Shown here piece after piece: positions 19,511 through 29,330 of a stretch of DNA of 64,000 nt (position 1 is its first letter; every line of letters starts with the position of its first letter). The notes under the pieces are model-generated. The model searched no databases and was not told the origin of the DNA. It worked only from the letters and a program-made list of their open reading frames with translations. The DNA is from Octadecabacter arcticus 238 (GTDB taxonomy: Bacteria; Pseudomonadota; Alphaproteobacteria; Rhodobacterales; Rhodobacteraceae): NCBI RefSeq assembly GCF_000155735.2, contig NC_020908.1:625001-689000 (forward strand). Reading direction: 5' to 3'. The position numbers were made by a program, and so were the translations under genes.

Positions 19511-20221
19511 ATGGGATTTGTGAAAATGGGCTTGGATACTGACGCATCCGAATACTTCGAGTTGTTAAAGCACGATTTGTTCACTTTACGTATTGAGTGG
19601 CGCATGTATCGATCGTTCTTTGGGACCAACTTAGAAACGGTCGAAATGCTGAACGACGTGTCTGGGTCTACCGCTCATACTTTGGAACGCGTCCTGTTTG
19701 AGCGCTGCTTACTTGGTATTCGACGAATGACCGACCCTTCCTCTGGAAGAAACCGATCTACGGAGGCTGTTACGATAAAGGGCCTCTCAAAGCGGATAGA
19801 TTTAGCCGACACAGAATTGAAGAAGCTCGTGAGTGACGCTGAGCGAGCAGCAAGCTTCGCTAGAAACTGGTCTTCAAAAAGAATTGCCCACGCAGATCTT
19901 GAATACCGCCTAGGAGGAGCGAAATTAGAAACCGCGAGCAGAGCAAAAGTTGAAACTGCAATTGATGGTATTGCAGCGGTCATCAAGTAGGTTTCTTTGG
20001 AGTATCTTGATGTTCATCAGGTTACCCACGTACTGCCGCCACTAGATGATGAAAGGTCGTTTCTTAAGGCCATCTTCTTTGGTCAGAGAGAACTTAGAAG
20101 ACTAGAGGCACTTAGAAAAACATTGCTGGCCGACGAAAAGTACGCCGAACTTGATTCGGTCCGTAAAGAAACCGCCAACTACCCCGATTGGTTGGAACGC
20201 AATGATCCGCCAACTGACTAA
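19511..20221 (+). pseudogene. HEPN/AbiU2-like protein split by an in-frame TAG
   Basis: From ATG 19511 a 159-residue frame ends in TAG at 19988. The same frame continues without a gap to the stop at 20219, adding about 77 residues (VSLEYLDVHQVTHVLPPLDD and so on). The first part is all helical. RNWSSKRIAHADLEY fits the R-x(4-6)-H motif of HEPN RNase domains and the AbiU2-type pattern. Related proteins have a C-terminal extension like the second part, so the TAG most likely replaced a sense codon. HEPN proteins often act as RNases in abortive infection or toxin systems. The first fragment alone keeps the RxH motif and could be functional. Confidence 0.55.
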
Positions 20222-20223
20222 GT

Positions 20224-22182
20224 TCAAACATCCAGCTCCAAAACAAACTTAGCGTTTTCCTGAATGTACTGGAATCGCATTTCTGGCTTTTTGCCCATCA
20301 AACGCTCGACCAGATCGGCGGTTTCGCCTGCTTCGTCTTCGTCGATGGACACGCGGATCAGTTTTCGCGACGTCGGGTCCATTGTGGTTTCTTTCAGATC
20401 TTTTGCGTCCATTTCGCCCAGACCCTTAAAGCGCGATACGTCCATTTTGCCGGACCCTCCGAGGCCACGGGCCAGAACGGCGTTCTTTTCCGCCTCGTCC
20501 AGACAATATTCGCGCCGCGCCCCTTGGGTGACGCGAAACAGCGGCGGGCAGGCAAGGTACAAGTGCCCAGCGTCGATCATCGGGCGCATCTGGCTAAAGA
20601 AGAACGTCATCAACAACGCGGCGATGTGCGCGCCGTCCACGTCCGCGTCGGTCATGATGATGACCTTGTCGTAGCGCAGATCATCGACGTTGAATTTCGC
20701 CCCGAGCTGCACGCCGAGGGCTTGGGTAAGATCACTGATTTCCGAGTTTGTGCCGATTTTTGACGACGCCGCCCCAAGCACGTTGAGGATCTTACCGCGC
20801 AGCGGCAGCAACGCCTGATTCTTCCGGTTGCGGGCCATTTTGGCGGACCCGCCCGCGCTGTCGCCCTCAACAATAAACAATTCGGTGCCGTCGCGGGTTT
20901 TGGACGAACAATCGGTTAGCTTGCCGGGCAGACGCAATTTTTGCGTCGCGGTTTTGCGCGAGGTTTCTTTTTCCTGTTTGCGGCGCAGGCGTTCTTCGGA
21001 TCGCAATACGAGGAAGTCGAGGATGGCACCCGCAGATTTGGTATCCGCGGCCAGCCAATTGTCGAAATGGTCCGCAACGGCAAGCTGCACCATGCGCTGC
21101 GCGTCCGTCGTCGCAAGGCGGTCTTTGGTTTGGCCAACGAATTCAGGATCACGGATGAAACACGACACCAGCGCGCCCGCGCCAGTCGTCAAATCCTCAC
21201 GCGTGATGTTGGTGGCCTTCTTGTTGTTGACCCGTTCGCCGTAGGATTTGATGCCCTTCAGGACGGCGGCCCAAAAACCCTGTTCATGCGTGCCGCCTTC
21301 GGGCGTGGGCACGGTGTTACAGTATGATTGGATGAAACCGTCGCGCGTTGGCGTCCAGTTGATCGCCCATTCTACCTTGCCAGGAACGTTGAATTTATCA
21401 GTGAAATCAACGGTTCCCGCGAACGGTTTGTCAGAATAGGTCGTGGCACCGGCCAGCGTTTCGTTGAGGTAATCCGCCAATCCACCGGGGAACTTGAACG
21501 TCGCTTCCTGCGGGGTTTCGCCATCGTTGATGTCGGTTTTCCAACGGATTTCGACACCCGAAAAAAGGTAGGCCTTGGATCGCGCCATTTTGAACAGACG
21601 CGCTGGTTTCAGTTCAAGACTGCCGAAGATTTCGGGGTCGGGGTGGAAAGTAACGGCCGTGCCGCGCCGATTTGGCGCCGCGCCGATTTTCGCCAAGGGC
21701 GCCTGTGGCACACCGCGCGAAAATTCCATCATGAACAGTTCTTTGTTGATCGCGACTTCGACCCGTAAATGATCCGATAGCGCGTTAACAACCGAAGAAC
21801 CAACGCCGTGCAAACCACCTGAAGTCTGATAGCTATCGCCAGAAAACTTACCGCCAGCATTCAGGGTGCAAAAGATGACTTCAAGCGCGGATTTGTTGGG
21901 CAGTTTCGGGTGCATTCCAACCGGAATCCCGCGTCCGTTGTCGCGCACTGTGACGTGGCCGTTGGCGTGCAGTTCGACTTCGATCCACGTGGCGTGGCCA
22001 GCGACCGCCTCGTCCATCGAGTTATCGACAATTTCAGCCACCATGTGATGCAGTGCGCGGTCGTCTTTGCCGCCGATATACATGCCGGGGCGCAGGCGCA
22101 CGTGTTCCATATCCTCCAACACCTCGATTGAGGAGGCGTCATAGTTGGACGGCGTTTGTCCGCTTAAAAGATCGTTTGCCAT
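20224..22182 (-). CDS. parE: DNA topoisomerase IV subunit B
   Basis: A 652-residue type IIA topoisomerase ATPase subunit that unlinks daughter chromosomes with ParC. The GHKL fold shows [15 protein letters not shown] and [12 protein letters not shown]. The transducer carries [14 protein letters not shown]. The TOPRIM domain has [19 protein letters not shown] and [13 protein letters not shown]. The length and the [11 protein letters not shown] segment fit ParE better than GyrB. The ATG at 22182 ([20 protein letters not shown]) is used; the open frame runs over 250 codons further upstream without similarity. Transcribed alone, divergent from the epimerase gene. Confidence 0.94.
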   Translation of the reverse strand: MANDLLSGQTPSNYDASSIEVLEDMEHVRLRPGMYIGGKDDRALHHMVAEIVDNSMDEAVAGHATWIEVELHANGHVTVRDNGRGIPVGMHPKLPNKSALEVIFCTLNAGGKFSGDSYQTSGGLHGVGSSVVNALSDHLRVEVAINKELFMMEFSRGVPQAPLAKIGAAPNRRGTAVTFHPDPEIFGSLELKPARLFKMARSKAYLFSGVEIRWKTDINDGETPQEATFKFPGGLADYLNETLAGATTYSDKPFAGTVDFTDKFNVPGKVEWAINWTPTRDGFIQSYCNTVPTPEGGTHEQGFWAAVLKGIKSYGERVNNKKATNITREDLTTGAGALVSCFIRDPEFVGQTKDRLATTDAQRMVQLAVADHFDNWLAADTKSAGAILDFLVLRSEERLRRKQEKETSRKTATQKLRLPGKLTDCSSKTRDGTELFIVEGDSAGGSAKMARNRKNQALLPLRGKILNVLGAASSKIGTNSEISDLTQALGVQLGAKFNVDDLRYDKVIIMTDADVDGAHIAALLMTFFFSQMRPMIDAGHLYLACPPLFRVTQGARREYCLDEAEKNAVLARGLGGSGKMDVSRFKGLGEMDAKDLKETTMDPTSRKLIRVSIDEDEAGETADLVERLMGKKPEMRFQYIQENAKFVLELDV

Positions 22183-22290
22183 TGTCTGCTCTGCTCTTGT
22201 TGGTTGGGTCATATTGTGGCGTAAACGGCGGGCGGGGGCAATCGGTTGTGTCAGATTGCCCGACGTTTGATTGGCGAAGAAAGGGTAAAG

Positions 22291-23181
22291 ATGCGGGTAT
22301 TTTTTACAGGCGGCAGTGGCAAGGCGGGACGGCATGCGATTCCGGTACTGCAAGCGGCGGGGCACCGTGTTGTAAACATTGATCAAGTGGCGAGCGGGCT
22401 GGCGAACACGCCCGAACTGTTGGTTGATCTGTGCGACAGTGGGCAGGTTTTTGGTGCGATGTCGCAATGGGCTGATTTTGACGAACTCGACAGCGCGCCG
22501 CAACCCTACGACGCGGTTGTGCATTTTGCTGCCGTGCCGCGGATCATGATTGGCACGGACGGTGTCGCGTTTCAGCAAAACACGCAAAGCACCTATAATG
22601 TGATTGAGGCCGCTGTGAAGCTTGGCATCCGCAAGATTATTTTCGCAAGTTCCGAGACCACATATGGTGTCTGCTTTGCTGCGGGTGAGGTGCTGCCGGA
22701 CTACATTCCCGTTGATGAAAACCACCCGACCGTGCCCCATGACAGTTATGCCATGTCCAAAGTTTGCAACGAAGCGACAGCGCGGTCGTTTCAGGCGCGA
22801 TCTGGGGTCGATATTTACGGGCTGCGGATCAACAATGTGATTGAGCCGCATGAGTACGCTGAAAACTTTCCGGCCTTTGTGGACGATCCGGCGCTGCGCC
22901 GCCGCAATATATTCGCCTACATCGATGCCCGTGATCTGGGTCAAATGGTGACCTGTTGCCTTGCCACGGATGGTCTGGGGTATCAGGTGTTTAACGTGGC
23001 CAACGACGACAGTTCGGTTGCGTTGCCAAGTGCGCAGGTGCGGGAACGGTTTTATGCTGGCGTTCCCGTGGTCTCAGATATGGACGAGTTTGAGACGTTC
23101 TATTCCAATAAGAAGGCCAAGCAGATGGTCGGGTTTGCACCACAATTCGGTTGGCGGGATGCCACCCTGAAACAGGGCTAA
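22291..23181 (+). CDS. NAD-dependent epimerase/dehydratase family protein
   Basis: A 296-residue extended short-chain dehydrogenase. The Rossmann motif is FFTGGSGKAGRH at the N terminus, with the catalytic YxxxK as SYAMSKV and an upstream Ser in ASSETTYG. It acts on nucleotide sugars or related compounds; substrate not determinable. ATG 22291 follows GAAAGGG at a proper distance. Its stop overlaps the end of the convergent UbiH-type gene by three bases. Confidence 0.87.
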   Translation: MRVFFTGGSGKAGRHAIPVLQAAGHRVVNIDQVASGLANTPELLVDLCDSGQVFGAMSQWADFDELDSAPQPYDAVVHFAAVPRIMIGTDGVAFQQNTQSTYNVIEAAVKLGIRKIIFASSETTYGVCFAAGEVLPDYIPVDENHPTVPHDSYAMSKVCNEATARSFQARSGVDIYGLRINNVIEPHEYAENFPAFVDDPALRRRNIFAYIDARDLGQMVTCCLATDGLGYQVFNVANDDSSVALPSAQVRERFYAGVPVVSDMDEFETFYSNKKAKQMVGFAPQFGWRDATLKQG

Positions 23182-24386
23182 CCCTTTGCGCCAAGGCCCA
23201 GTTTCATCAATGTTTTGCGCAGTGGCGCCAGACCATAAACTGCCTCGATCCCCTTGGCGCGAAGATCACGCAAGAGAGGGTTTTCGGCTTGCGAAGCGCG
23301 GTTCAACAGGCTGACCCCTCTGACCCGCAGGCTGATGTCTGGGTGGCGGGAGCGGTGGTATTTCGCCAGCATGTCAGCGCTGCCAAAGGTGTCGCGGTCG
23401 GCTTGCGCCAGATCAAGCAGACTGGCCACGTCAGACAATGACATGTTCAACCCCTGCGCGCCGATGGGGGGGACGACATGGGCCGCTTCTGCGACCAAAG
23501 CCACACGTTCACCAGTCATCCTATCCGCGATTTGGCTGATGATCGGCCAGACCATGCGCGGACTGGCCAGTGTCAGGGGGCCGTAGGTTCCGGCGGATCG
23601 CAGGGTCGCTTCTACGTTGAATTCCGGTTCAGGCAACATGGCGAGGCGGTTTGCCTGCGGCCCGTCTTTCATCCAGACCACGGCGGAGCAGGGCTTGCCG
23701 TCATGATCGGGCAGTGGGACTAAGGTAAACGGGCCACCACTGCGGTGAATTTCGGTCGACACATTGTTGTGCGGGGCTTCATGCGTCACCGCAAAAGTAA
23801 CCGCTTTTTGCCCGTACCTCGTGGTTTTGGATTCAATTCCAGCGGCTTGGCGCACAGGGCTGTGGCGCCCGTCAGCACCGATCACCAGTTTGGCGGTGAT
23901 GCGGGTGCCATCGGTAAGTGTCACGCGCGCCTCATTGGTGCGGGTCAACAGGGTGGCGAAGCCGACGCCTGAGCGGAAATCGACGTTGGGCAATTCGGCG
24001 ATCCGCGCAACAATCTCACGGCGCAGCAGCCAGTTCGACAGGTTCCAGCCGAACGGCAGATCAGAAATATCGGCCGCGTCAAAATCACGGGTCATGCGCG
24101 GGATCGGTTCGGCGCCACCCGCATCGACGATCCGCATGATCTGCAGCGGAGTGGCAAAGGGCGCAAGACGATTCCAAAGGCCAGCAGCCATCAGAAATTC
24201 GCGGGCCGGTTGCAGGAACGCTGTCGTGCGCAGGTCCGCGCCTTTGACTGCTTGATCCGTGATCGGCGGCATCGGGTCCGCGATCACGACAGAAAAGCCA
24301 GCCGCACCGAATGCAGCCGCCGCAGTGAGCCCCGCGACACCGCCGCCTGAAATGAAGATATCTGTCGTTACAGCTGTTTTAATCAT
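23178..24386 (-). CDS. UbiH/UbiF/VisC family FAD-dependent hydroxylase
   Basis: A 402-residue flavoprotein monooxygenase of the ubiquinone hydroxylase type. It shows the dinucleotide fold IFISGGGVAGLTAAAAFG, the second motif LVIGADGRHSPVRQAAGI, and the FAD-ribityl motif EAAHVVPPIGAQGLNMSLSD (GD replaced by EA). The family hydroxylates the benzoquinone ring in ubiquinone synthesis, but the exact position (C1, C5 or C6) cannot be told. Starts at 24386 or 24398 are both possible; neither has a strong ribosome site. A HAD nucleotidase lies 43 bases upstream on the same strand. Confidence 0.85.
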   Translation of the reverse strand: MIKTAVTTDIFISGGGVAGLTAAAAFGAAGFSVVIADPMPPITDQAVKGADLRTTAFLQPAREFLMAAGLWNRLAPFATPLQIMRIVDAGGAEPIPRMTRDFDAADISDLPFGWNLSNWLLRREIVARIAELPNVDFRSGVGFATLLTRTNEARVTLTDGTRITAKLVIGADGRHSPVRQAAGIESKTTRYGQKAVTFAVTHEAPHNNVSTEIHRSGGPFTLVPLPDHDGKPCSAVVWMKDGPQANRLAMLPEPEFNVEATLRSAGTYGPLTLASPRMVWPIISQIADRMTGERVALVAEAAHVVPPIGAQGLNMSLSDVASLLDLAQADRDTFGSADMLAKYHRSRHPDISLRVRGVSLLNRASQAENPLLRDLRAKGIEAVYGLAPLRKTLMKLGLGAKG

Positions 24387-24428
24387 ATAAGTAAACATAG
24401 GCCCAAGGGTGGCTAGCGGAAAGGTATG

Positions 24429-25073
24429 TCAGACCAACTGCGACAAGAAGGCAGTCAGGTCGCTGGTGTGGTGGTGGATGTGGTCATGGTGTTCCGATTT
24501 CGGTGCCACATGCACCGTGCGCATGCCCATGGCGTGCGGCGCTGCGAGGTTGCGAATGTCATCTTCAAACATCGCACCCTGCGCGGGTGGGAGTTTGTCC
24601 AGCGCAAAGACCGCCTCAAACGCCGCTTGTTCAGGTTTGGGACGATAGCCGGCATGCTCAACCCCATAAACAGCATCAAACACGCCGTCTAACGCACGCG
24701 CTGCCAGCACATTGCGCGCATAGGGCGCGGTGCCGTTGGTGTAGACGATTTTGCGACCGGGGAGGGCGCGGATCAGGTCGGCCAATTCAGGGGCAGGCGG
24801 CAGGACGGAAAAGTCTATGTCATGGACAGCGATTAGGAACGGATCAGGGTCAATATCGTGTTCGGCCATCAGCCCCGCAAGGGTGGTGCCATAGCTTTTC
24901 CAATAGTGATCGCGCAGACGGTTCGCCTCAACGTGATCAACCTTCAGGGCCTCTGAGACATAGTCGGTCATCAGGACTTCGATCTGGCCAAACAGCGCAG
25001 CCTCTGGTGGGTAAAGCGTGTTGTCGAGATCAAAGACCCATGCACGCACGTGAGAGAATGAGGATTTGACCAT
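24429..25073 (-). CDS. pyrimidine 5'-nucleotidase, HAD superfamily
   Basis: A 214-residue HAD-IA phosphatase. Motif I FDLDNTLYPPEAALF is characteristic of the pyrimidine 5'-nucleotidase (SDT1-like) branch. Motif II is VYTNGTAPYA. Motif III Lys lies in AGYRPKPEQAAFE, and motif IV is MFEDDIRNLAAPHAMGM. It would dephosphorylate UMP/CMP or related nucleotides in the cytoplasm. Same strand as, and 43 bases ahead of, the UbiH-type gene. Confidence 0.87.
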   Translation of the reverse strand: MVKSSFSHVRAWVFDLDNTLYPPEAALFGQIEVLMTDYVSEALKVDHVEANRLRDHYWKSYGTTLAGLMAEHDIDPDPFLIAVHDIDFSVLPPAPELADLIRALPGRKIVYTNGTAPYARNVLAARALDGVFDAVYGVEHAGYRPKPEQAAFEAVFALDKLPPAQGAMFEDDIRNLAAPHAMGMRTVHVAPKSEHHDHIHHHTSDLTAFLSQLV

Positions 25074-25179
25074 AAGGTACCTTTTATTTTTGCATGTTTG
25101 TTTCTGTCAGGCGGGATTTGCAACGGGTTGATACCGTGAAGCACCGTAGCGTACAATTCGCGAAACCAAGGGAGCCCAA

Positions 25180-25833
25180 ATGACCAGCATGAGATCGCCA
25201 CAAAAAGACGCCTATGAGATGATTCTAGAGGCGATTGATACCGGAACCTACAAACCGGGAAGCCGTCTGGTGGAGAGCGAGTTGGCAGAACGGTTCGGCG
25301 TGTCACGCACCCCTATTCGGGAGGCATTACAACGGCTTGAAACACAAAGCCTGTTGTCGCGAGATGGGCGGTCGTTGATTGTGGCGTCCCTTGATCACAG
25401 CCAGTTGAGCGAATTATACGTGGTGCGCGGGGCCTTGGAAGGCTTGGCGGCGCGTTTGGCGGCGCGACATTCTACACCCGAAGAATTGGCTGTTTTGCGC
25501 CATATGTTGGAAGCAGATCGCGCGTTGGTCGGTGATCCCGATGCGATGAGCCGCGCAAACCGACGGTTTCATAAGCAAATTCACCTTGCCAGTCACAATC
25601 GGTTTTTGGTGCAGCAGCTTGATCTTGTGCACCGCTCCATGGCGCTTTTGGCGTCTACGTCGATTGCGGTTGAGGGGCGTCCGACCGACACGATGGTCGA
25701 ACACGAACGGATTGTGAAGGCGATTGAAATGGGGGATGGTGACGCGGCCGATCTGGCGCTGCGCGAACACATTTCGCAGGCATTTACTATTCGGCTGCGA
25801 TTGGATGCTGAGGCGGTTCAGGCGGGGCGCTAG
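25180..25833 (+). CDS. GntR family transcriptional regulator, FCD type
   Basis: A 217-residue regulator. The N-terminal winged helix reads GSRLVESELAERFGVSRTPIREALQRLE, the textbook GntR recognition helix. The C-terminal FCD all-helical effector domain includes the metal-binding pattern NRRFHKQIHLASHN and a final REHISQAF His. Such proteins usually control sugar-acid or amino-acid catabolism genes. No clear target gene lies beside it: the HAD gene is divergent, and the broken glycosyltransferase is convergent and overlaps its last 47 bases. Confidence 0.9.
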   Translation: MTSMRSPQKDAYEMILEAIDTGTYKPGSRLVESELAERFGVSRTPIREALQRLETQSLLSRDGRSLIVASLDHSQLSELYVVRGALEGLAARLAARHSTPEELAVLRHMLEADRALVGDPDAMSRANRRFHKQIHLASHNRFLVQQLDLVHRSMALLASTSIAVEGRPTDTMVEHERIVKAIEMGDGDAADLALREHISQAFTIRLRLDAEAVQAGR

Positions 25834-26458
25834 GCGCGTCCCTGCTAGATCTGGTCGTGGCAAGCTGGGTAGGGGCAAATATCCCGTGGGACGTCTTGTC
25901 CCAATAGAATGGTTTTGTGGCCAGTTCAAAAATACCCTTATAGGCAGCCAACGCCGCGAGCGGGAAGTATAGGTGTAGCGTCGGCGTCCATTTGATCAGG
26001 TCGCGTTTGCCAGCCGACGTCACGGCGATTGCAGACACTGTGATGCCAATGACTTCGGACAACAAAAAGGTGCCCGCAAATGTCAGGGCGGCATTCGGGC
26101 TGAGCACACCGTCAAGTGGGTGCGGCACCCCGAACACCAATAACCAGAACGACCACAACAGCGGTGCAAGCAGGAATTGTGAGATTGTTCCAGCGAACAA
26201 CAACTGCACGCCAAAGAACTGCCATGCGCCAAGATCGCGCCATAATTTCAATGGGCTGCGCATATGGACACCGTACGTGATCGCATAGCCCTTGAGCCAA
26301 CGAGATCGCTGTTTCACCCACGGCCAAGCGCGTGCGTTGGCTTCTTCTTGGGTGACGGTGTCGATTATTTCGGTGCGGTAGCCGTGGCGGGCCAAACGGA
26401 TGCCTAGGTCCGCGTCCTCTGTAACATTATGAGCGTCCCAGCCGCCAAGTTTTTCGAG

Positions 26459-27152
26459 TGTATAGGTTCAGGTGTTTTGAGACTCACACGACTTTGGCCT
26501 GAGTGATTCGAATGTACTCCATTGGTGTCTTGCCTTTCAAGGCATGATGAGGCCTGAATGTGTTGTATTTATCGACGGCTTTTCGAAGTTCAAACCGCAT
26601 CGCTCCTATGCTGTCGGCAATGAGATCACGACATGCATAGAACTCTTTGCGGAAGGTGCGGTTACCGCGCTCGACACCACCGTTGTATTTTGGCCTTGCT
26701 GGCGGCAGCACAATGAGCGGGATCTCCATCTGTTCGCACGCTGTCTCAAAATCGGCCATAAACTCAGACCCGCCATCGACTTGAATTGAGATGATCTTAT
26801 AGGGAGCTATTTCCACGAGTTCTTGCAAAAACCGTTTGGCAGAGCGTGCCGTGGCATTCGAATAAACTTGCGCGTGGATATGCTTGCTACACCTCTCCCA
26901 GGCTTGAAAGTGTTTGCACGTGACGCCGTTCTTCGTGGCAGTCATATGATCGATCTGCACACGCTCGCCAACCACAATATCTTTGTAATCCCTATATTTC
27001 CATCCCTTGGCATGCCCCTTGGAAAAATTACGCTTGCGCTTTTGGGGCGCAGATCTTGATCGTGTGATCAGGCCTTTTTTCCTTAGAAAGCTCAAAATGC
27101 GCCCCACGGTGCTATCGCTCATGGTTTGCTTTTTGTCGCGACGCAAGATGGC
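26459..27152 (-). mobile_element. IS481-like element, truncated copy (transposase 3' part)
   Basis: It begins at the terminal TGTATAGGTTCAGG shared with the neighbouring full copy and is nearly identical to that copy over 694 bases, then stops abruptly at 27152, losing the first 100 or so transposase codons. The partial transposase frame (26484-27146) keeps IDHMTA, QVDGGSEF and VERGNRTFRKE of the DDE core and has an intact C terminus ending ITQAKVV. Confidence 0.85.
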
Positions 27153-28285
27153 TGTATAGGTTCAGGTGTTTTGAGACTCACACGACTTTGGCCTGAGTGA
27201 TTCGAATTTACTCCATTGGTGTCTTGCCTTTCAAGGCATGATGAGGCCTGAATGTGTTGTATTTATCGACGGCTTTTCGAAGTTCAAACCGCATCGCTCC
27301 TATGCTGTCGGCAATGAGATCACGACATGCATAGAACTCTTCGCGGAAGGTGCGGTTACCGCGCTCGACACCACCGTTGTATTTTGGCCTTGCTGGCGGC
27401 AGCACAATGAGCGGGATCTCCATCTGTTCGCACGCTGTCTCAAAATCGGCCATAAACTCAGACCCGCCATCGACTTGAATTGAGATGATCTTATAGGGAG
27501 CTATTTCCACGAGTTCTTGCAAAAACCGTTTGGCAGAGCGTGCCGTGGCATTCGAATAAACTTGCGCGTGGATATGCTTGCTACACCTCTCCCAGGCTTG
27601 AAAGTGTTTGCACGTGACGCCGTTCTTCGTGGCAGTCATATGATCGATCTGCACACGCTCGCCAACCACAATATCTTTGTAATCCCTATATTTCCATCCC
27701 TTGGCATGCCCCTTGGAAAAATTACGCTTGCGCTTTTGGGGCGCAGATCTTGATCGTGTGATCAGGCCTTTTTTCCTTAGAAAGCTCAAAATGCGCCCCA
27801 CGGTGCTATCGCTCATGGTTTGCTTTTTGTCGCGACGCAAGATGGCCCCTATTTTCTCCTTACCGTAGGTTTCATTGTCGCGGCGGGCCTCAAGCACCAA
27901 TTGCTTTTCTGCCTCGCCCCACTGTGACTTGTTGCAGCGTTTGGGAGCCTTTGAAGGCGGTATGATTGCCTGCGCCAAATCCTTCAAAATACGCTTGTGA
28001 CGGTAATATGTCGCGCGCGAGATGCCGACGAATTCAGCGCACTTTGATAGAGAAACGCCCTCTGTACGTAAGTCGTCCCATTGCCGAACCTGACCTTCGT
28101 ATTTGATACGGTACACGTCCAAACATTCTTGTGTCCGCGCCCAAGCATAAAGTTTATAAACGTTCTTGTGCAGTCCGATGATTTGCATATTGGCCTCGTG
28201 AGCTGGTTTCTTTCAATTCTCAGTCTCCGAGGTCGCCTAAATCTTGGCAACAAAATTTTGTCTCACATCTATCTGAACTTATTCA
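27153..28285 (-). mobile_element. IS481-like element, full-length copy
   Basis: An 1133-base element with imperfect terminal inverted repeats, TGTATAGGTTCAGG at 27153 against TGAATAAGTTCAGA on the other strand ending at 28285. It encodes an integrase-core transposase on the minus strand. It directly joins the truncated copy on its left and the disrupted glycosyltransferase on its right. No target duplication is visible across the composite. Confidence 0.8.
27208..28188 (-). CDS. IS481-like transposase, C terminus shortened by TAA
   Basis: A 326-residue transposase: N-terminal HTH (SKCAEFVGISRATYYRHKR), then the rve catalytic core with D in VQIDHMTA, D in SIQVDGGSEF, and E in NGGVERGNRTF. Compared with the adjacent copy, a G-to-T change (plus strand, 27209 region) turns a Tyr codon into TAA, removing the last ten residues. 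The DDE residues are intact, so activity might remain. Family placement between IS481 and related rve groups is not certain. Confidence 0.8.
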   Translation of the reverse strand: MQIIGLHKNVYKLYAWARTQECLDVYRIKYEGQVRQWDDLRTEGVSLSKCAEFVGISRATYYRHKRILKDLAQAIIPPSKAPKRCNKSQWGEAEKQLVLEARRDNETYGKEKIGAILRRDKKQTMSDSTVGRILSFLRKKGLITRSRSAPQKRKRNFSKGHAKGWKYRDYKDIVVGERVQIDHMTATKNGVTCKHFQAWERCSKHIHAQVYSNATARSAKRFLQELVEIAPYKIISIQVDGGSEFMADFETACEQMEIPLIVLPPARPKYNGGVERGNRTFREEFYACRDLIADSIGAMRFELRKAVDKYNTFRPHHALKGKTPME

Positions 28286-29330
28286 GACCCTGATCGCGCG
28301 CATCCAGAACGGCAATTGCGTCGCGGCGAGAGCGTTTTGCCATCATCGGCTTCGAGTACCAAACAAACATCAAGCAGGTCGGTGGGGTAGTCCAGCTGTG
28401 AAAGCCGTTTGATCAAGGCACCTGCGATGTCACGTTCGTGAAACAGCGGTACCAGAATTGTGACGATGGGCAGATGCGCCAGTTGTGGGTTGGCGGGGAT
28501 CGGGCCGCTGGGCTTGGGAAAGAGATGTAGAACGGCCGCCGCGGCCTTCAGGATTGTGTTCAGGATCAGCGTGAAAACCGCCCAGCCGCATAACACCAAA
28601 AAGCTGATTTGCGGCCAGACGATCAAGCACGACATAATCGTCAGTACAGCGCTGAGCCCCCAGCAAAATGCCTTTCCAGCGTTCCAGCCGCGACAGGATT
28701 CGTGCTGCTGTGTCCGCAATTCTGCATTGTGCATCAGGCTCTTATGACACATCCGGCTGAGCGCTGCGTCAAGATTGTCTGTGGTGACAATTGCCAGATG
28801 GACGGGGCCAAATATCGCGACCAAAGTGTCACGGACCCGCAGGAAATGATCTGGTGACGTGGCGAGAACCGTGACGCGCCCCGACACGGATCGCCACGGC
28901 AAAACGCGGTGTTTCAGGCAAAGTTGCGCGCCAAACCGTTCAATAAGGCGCGGATCAGCGGGGTTTAGAACGGGGTTGACGACGCTCGTGCCAACCAACC
29001 CCGCTTGGATCTGCGCGAGTGTTGTTGGTGGTAGTCCAAGCCTGTGGCGCAGCGCATCATTGATCGCCGCAGAATTGCGACGTGCGACATCTTTTTCACC
29101 AAACGCACGCGCGGCACGCACACCATCATGGCCCAACACGTCGCCGCTCGAACGCGGAGCAGCAAGCCTGCTTGCCATATCATCTTGCGTCGGCAACCTG
29201 CGTTGCCGAACAGTGCTAAACTTCAAAGCCATTTCAGCCTATTACCTGTCCCGCGTCCACTCTGGATGATGAACCGTTAACGAGGCGTTAAAGGCCTGTC
29301 TGCTTTGGATGATCTCGGGTCTTGCGGCCC

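Larger units (their letters stand above)
25787..29232 (-). pseudogene. family 2 glycosyltransferase broken by IS481-like elements
   Basis: The 5' part (29232 down to 28286) encodes an MshEN/GspE-N-like domain (RLIERFGAQLCLKHRVLPW), two membrane segments and the start of a GT2 catalytic domain (VTILVPLFHERDIAGALI and CLVLEADD). A one-base frameshift lies near 28325: the family-like continuation ALAATQLPFWMRAIRV is in another frame. The 3' part (26458 down to 25787) resumes with LEKLGGWDAHNVTEDADLG, the D-x-D/ED region, followed by RSRWLKGY (QxxRW) and four or five membrane helices. About 110 catalytic residues expected between the parts are missing, so the insertion was accompanied by a deletion. 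Confidence 0.85.
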
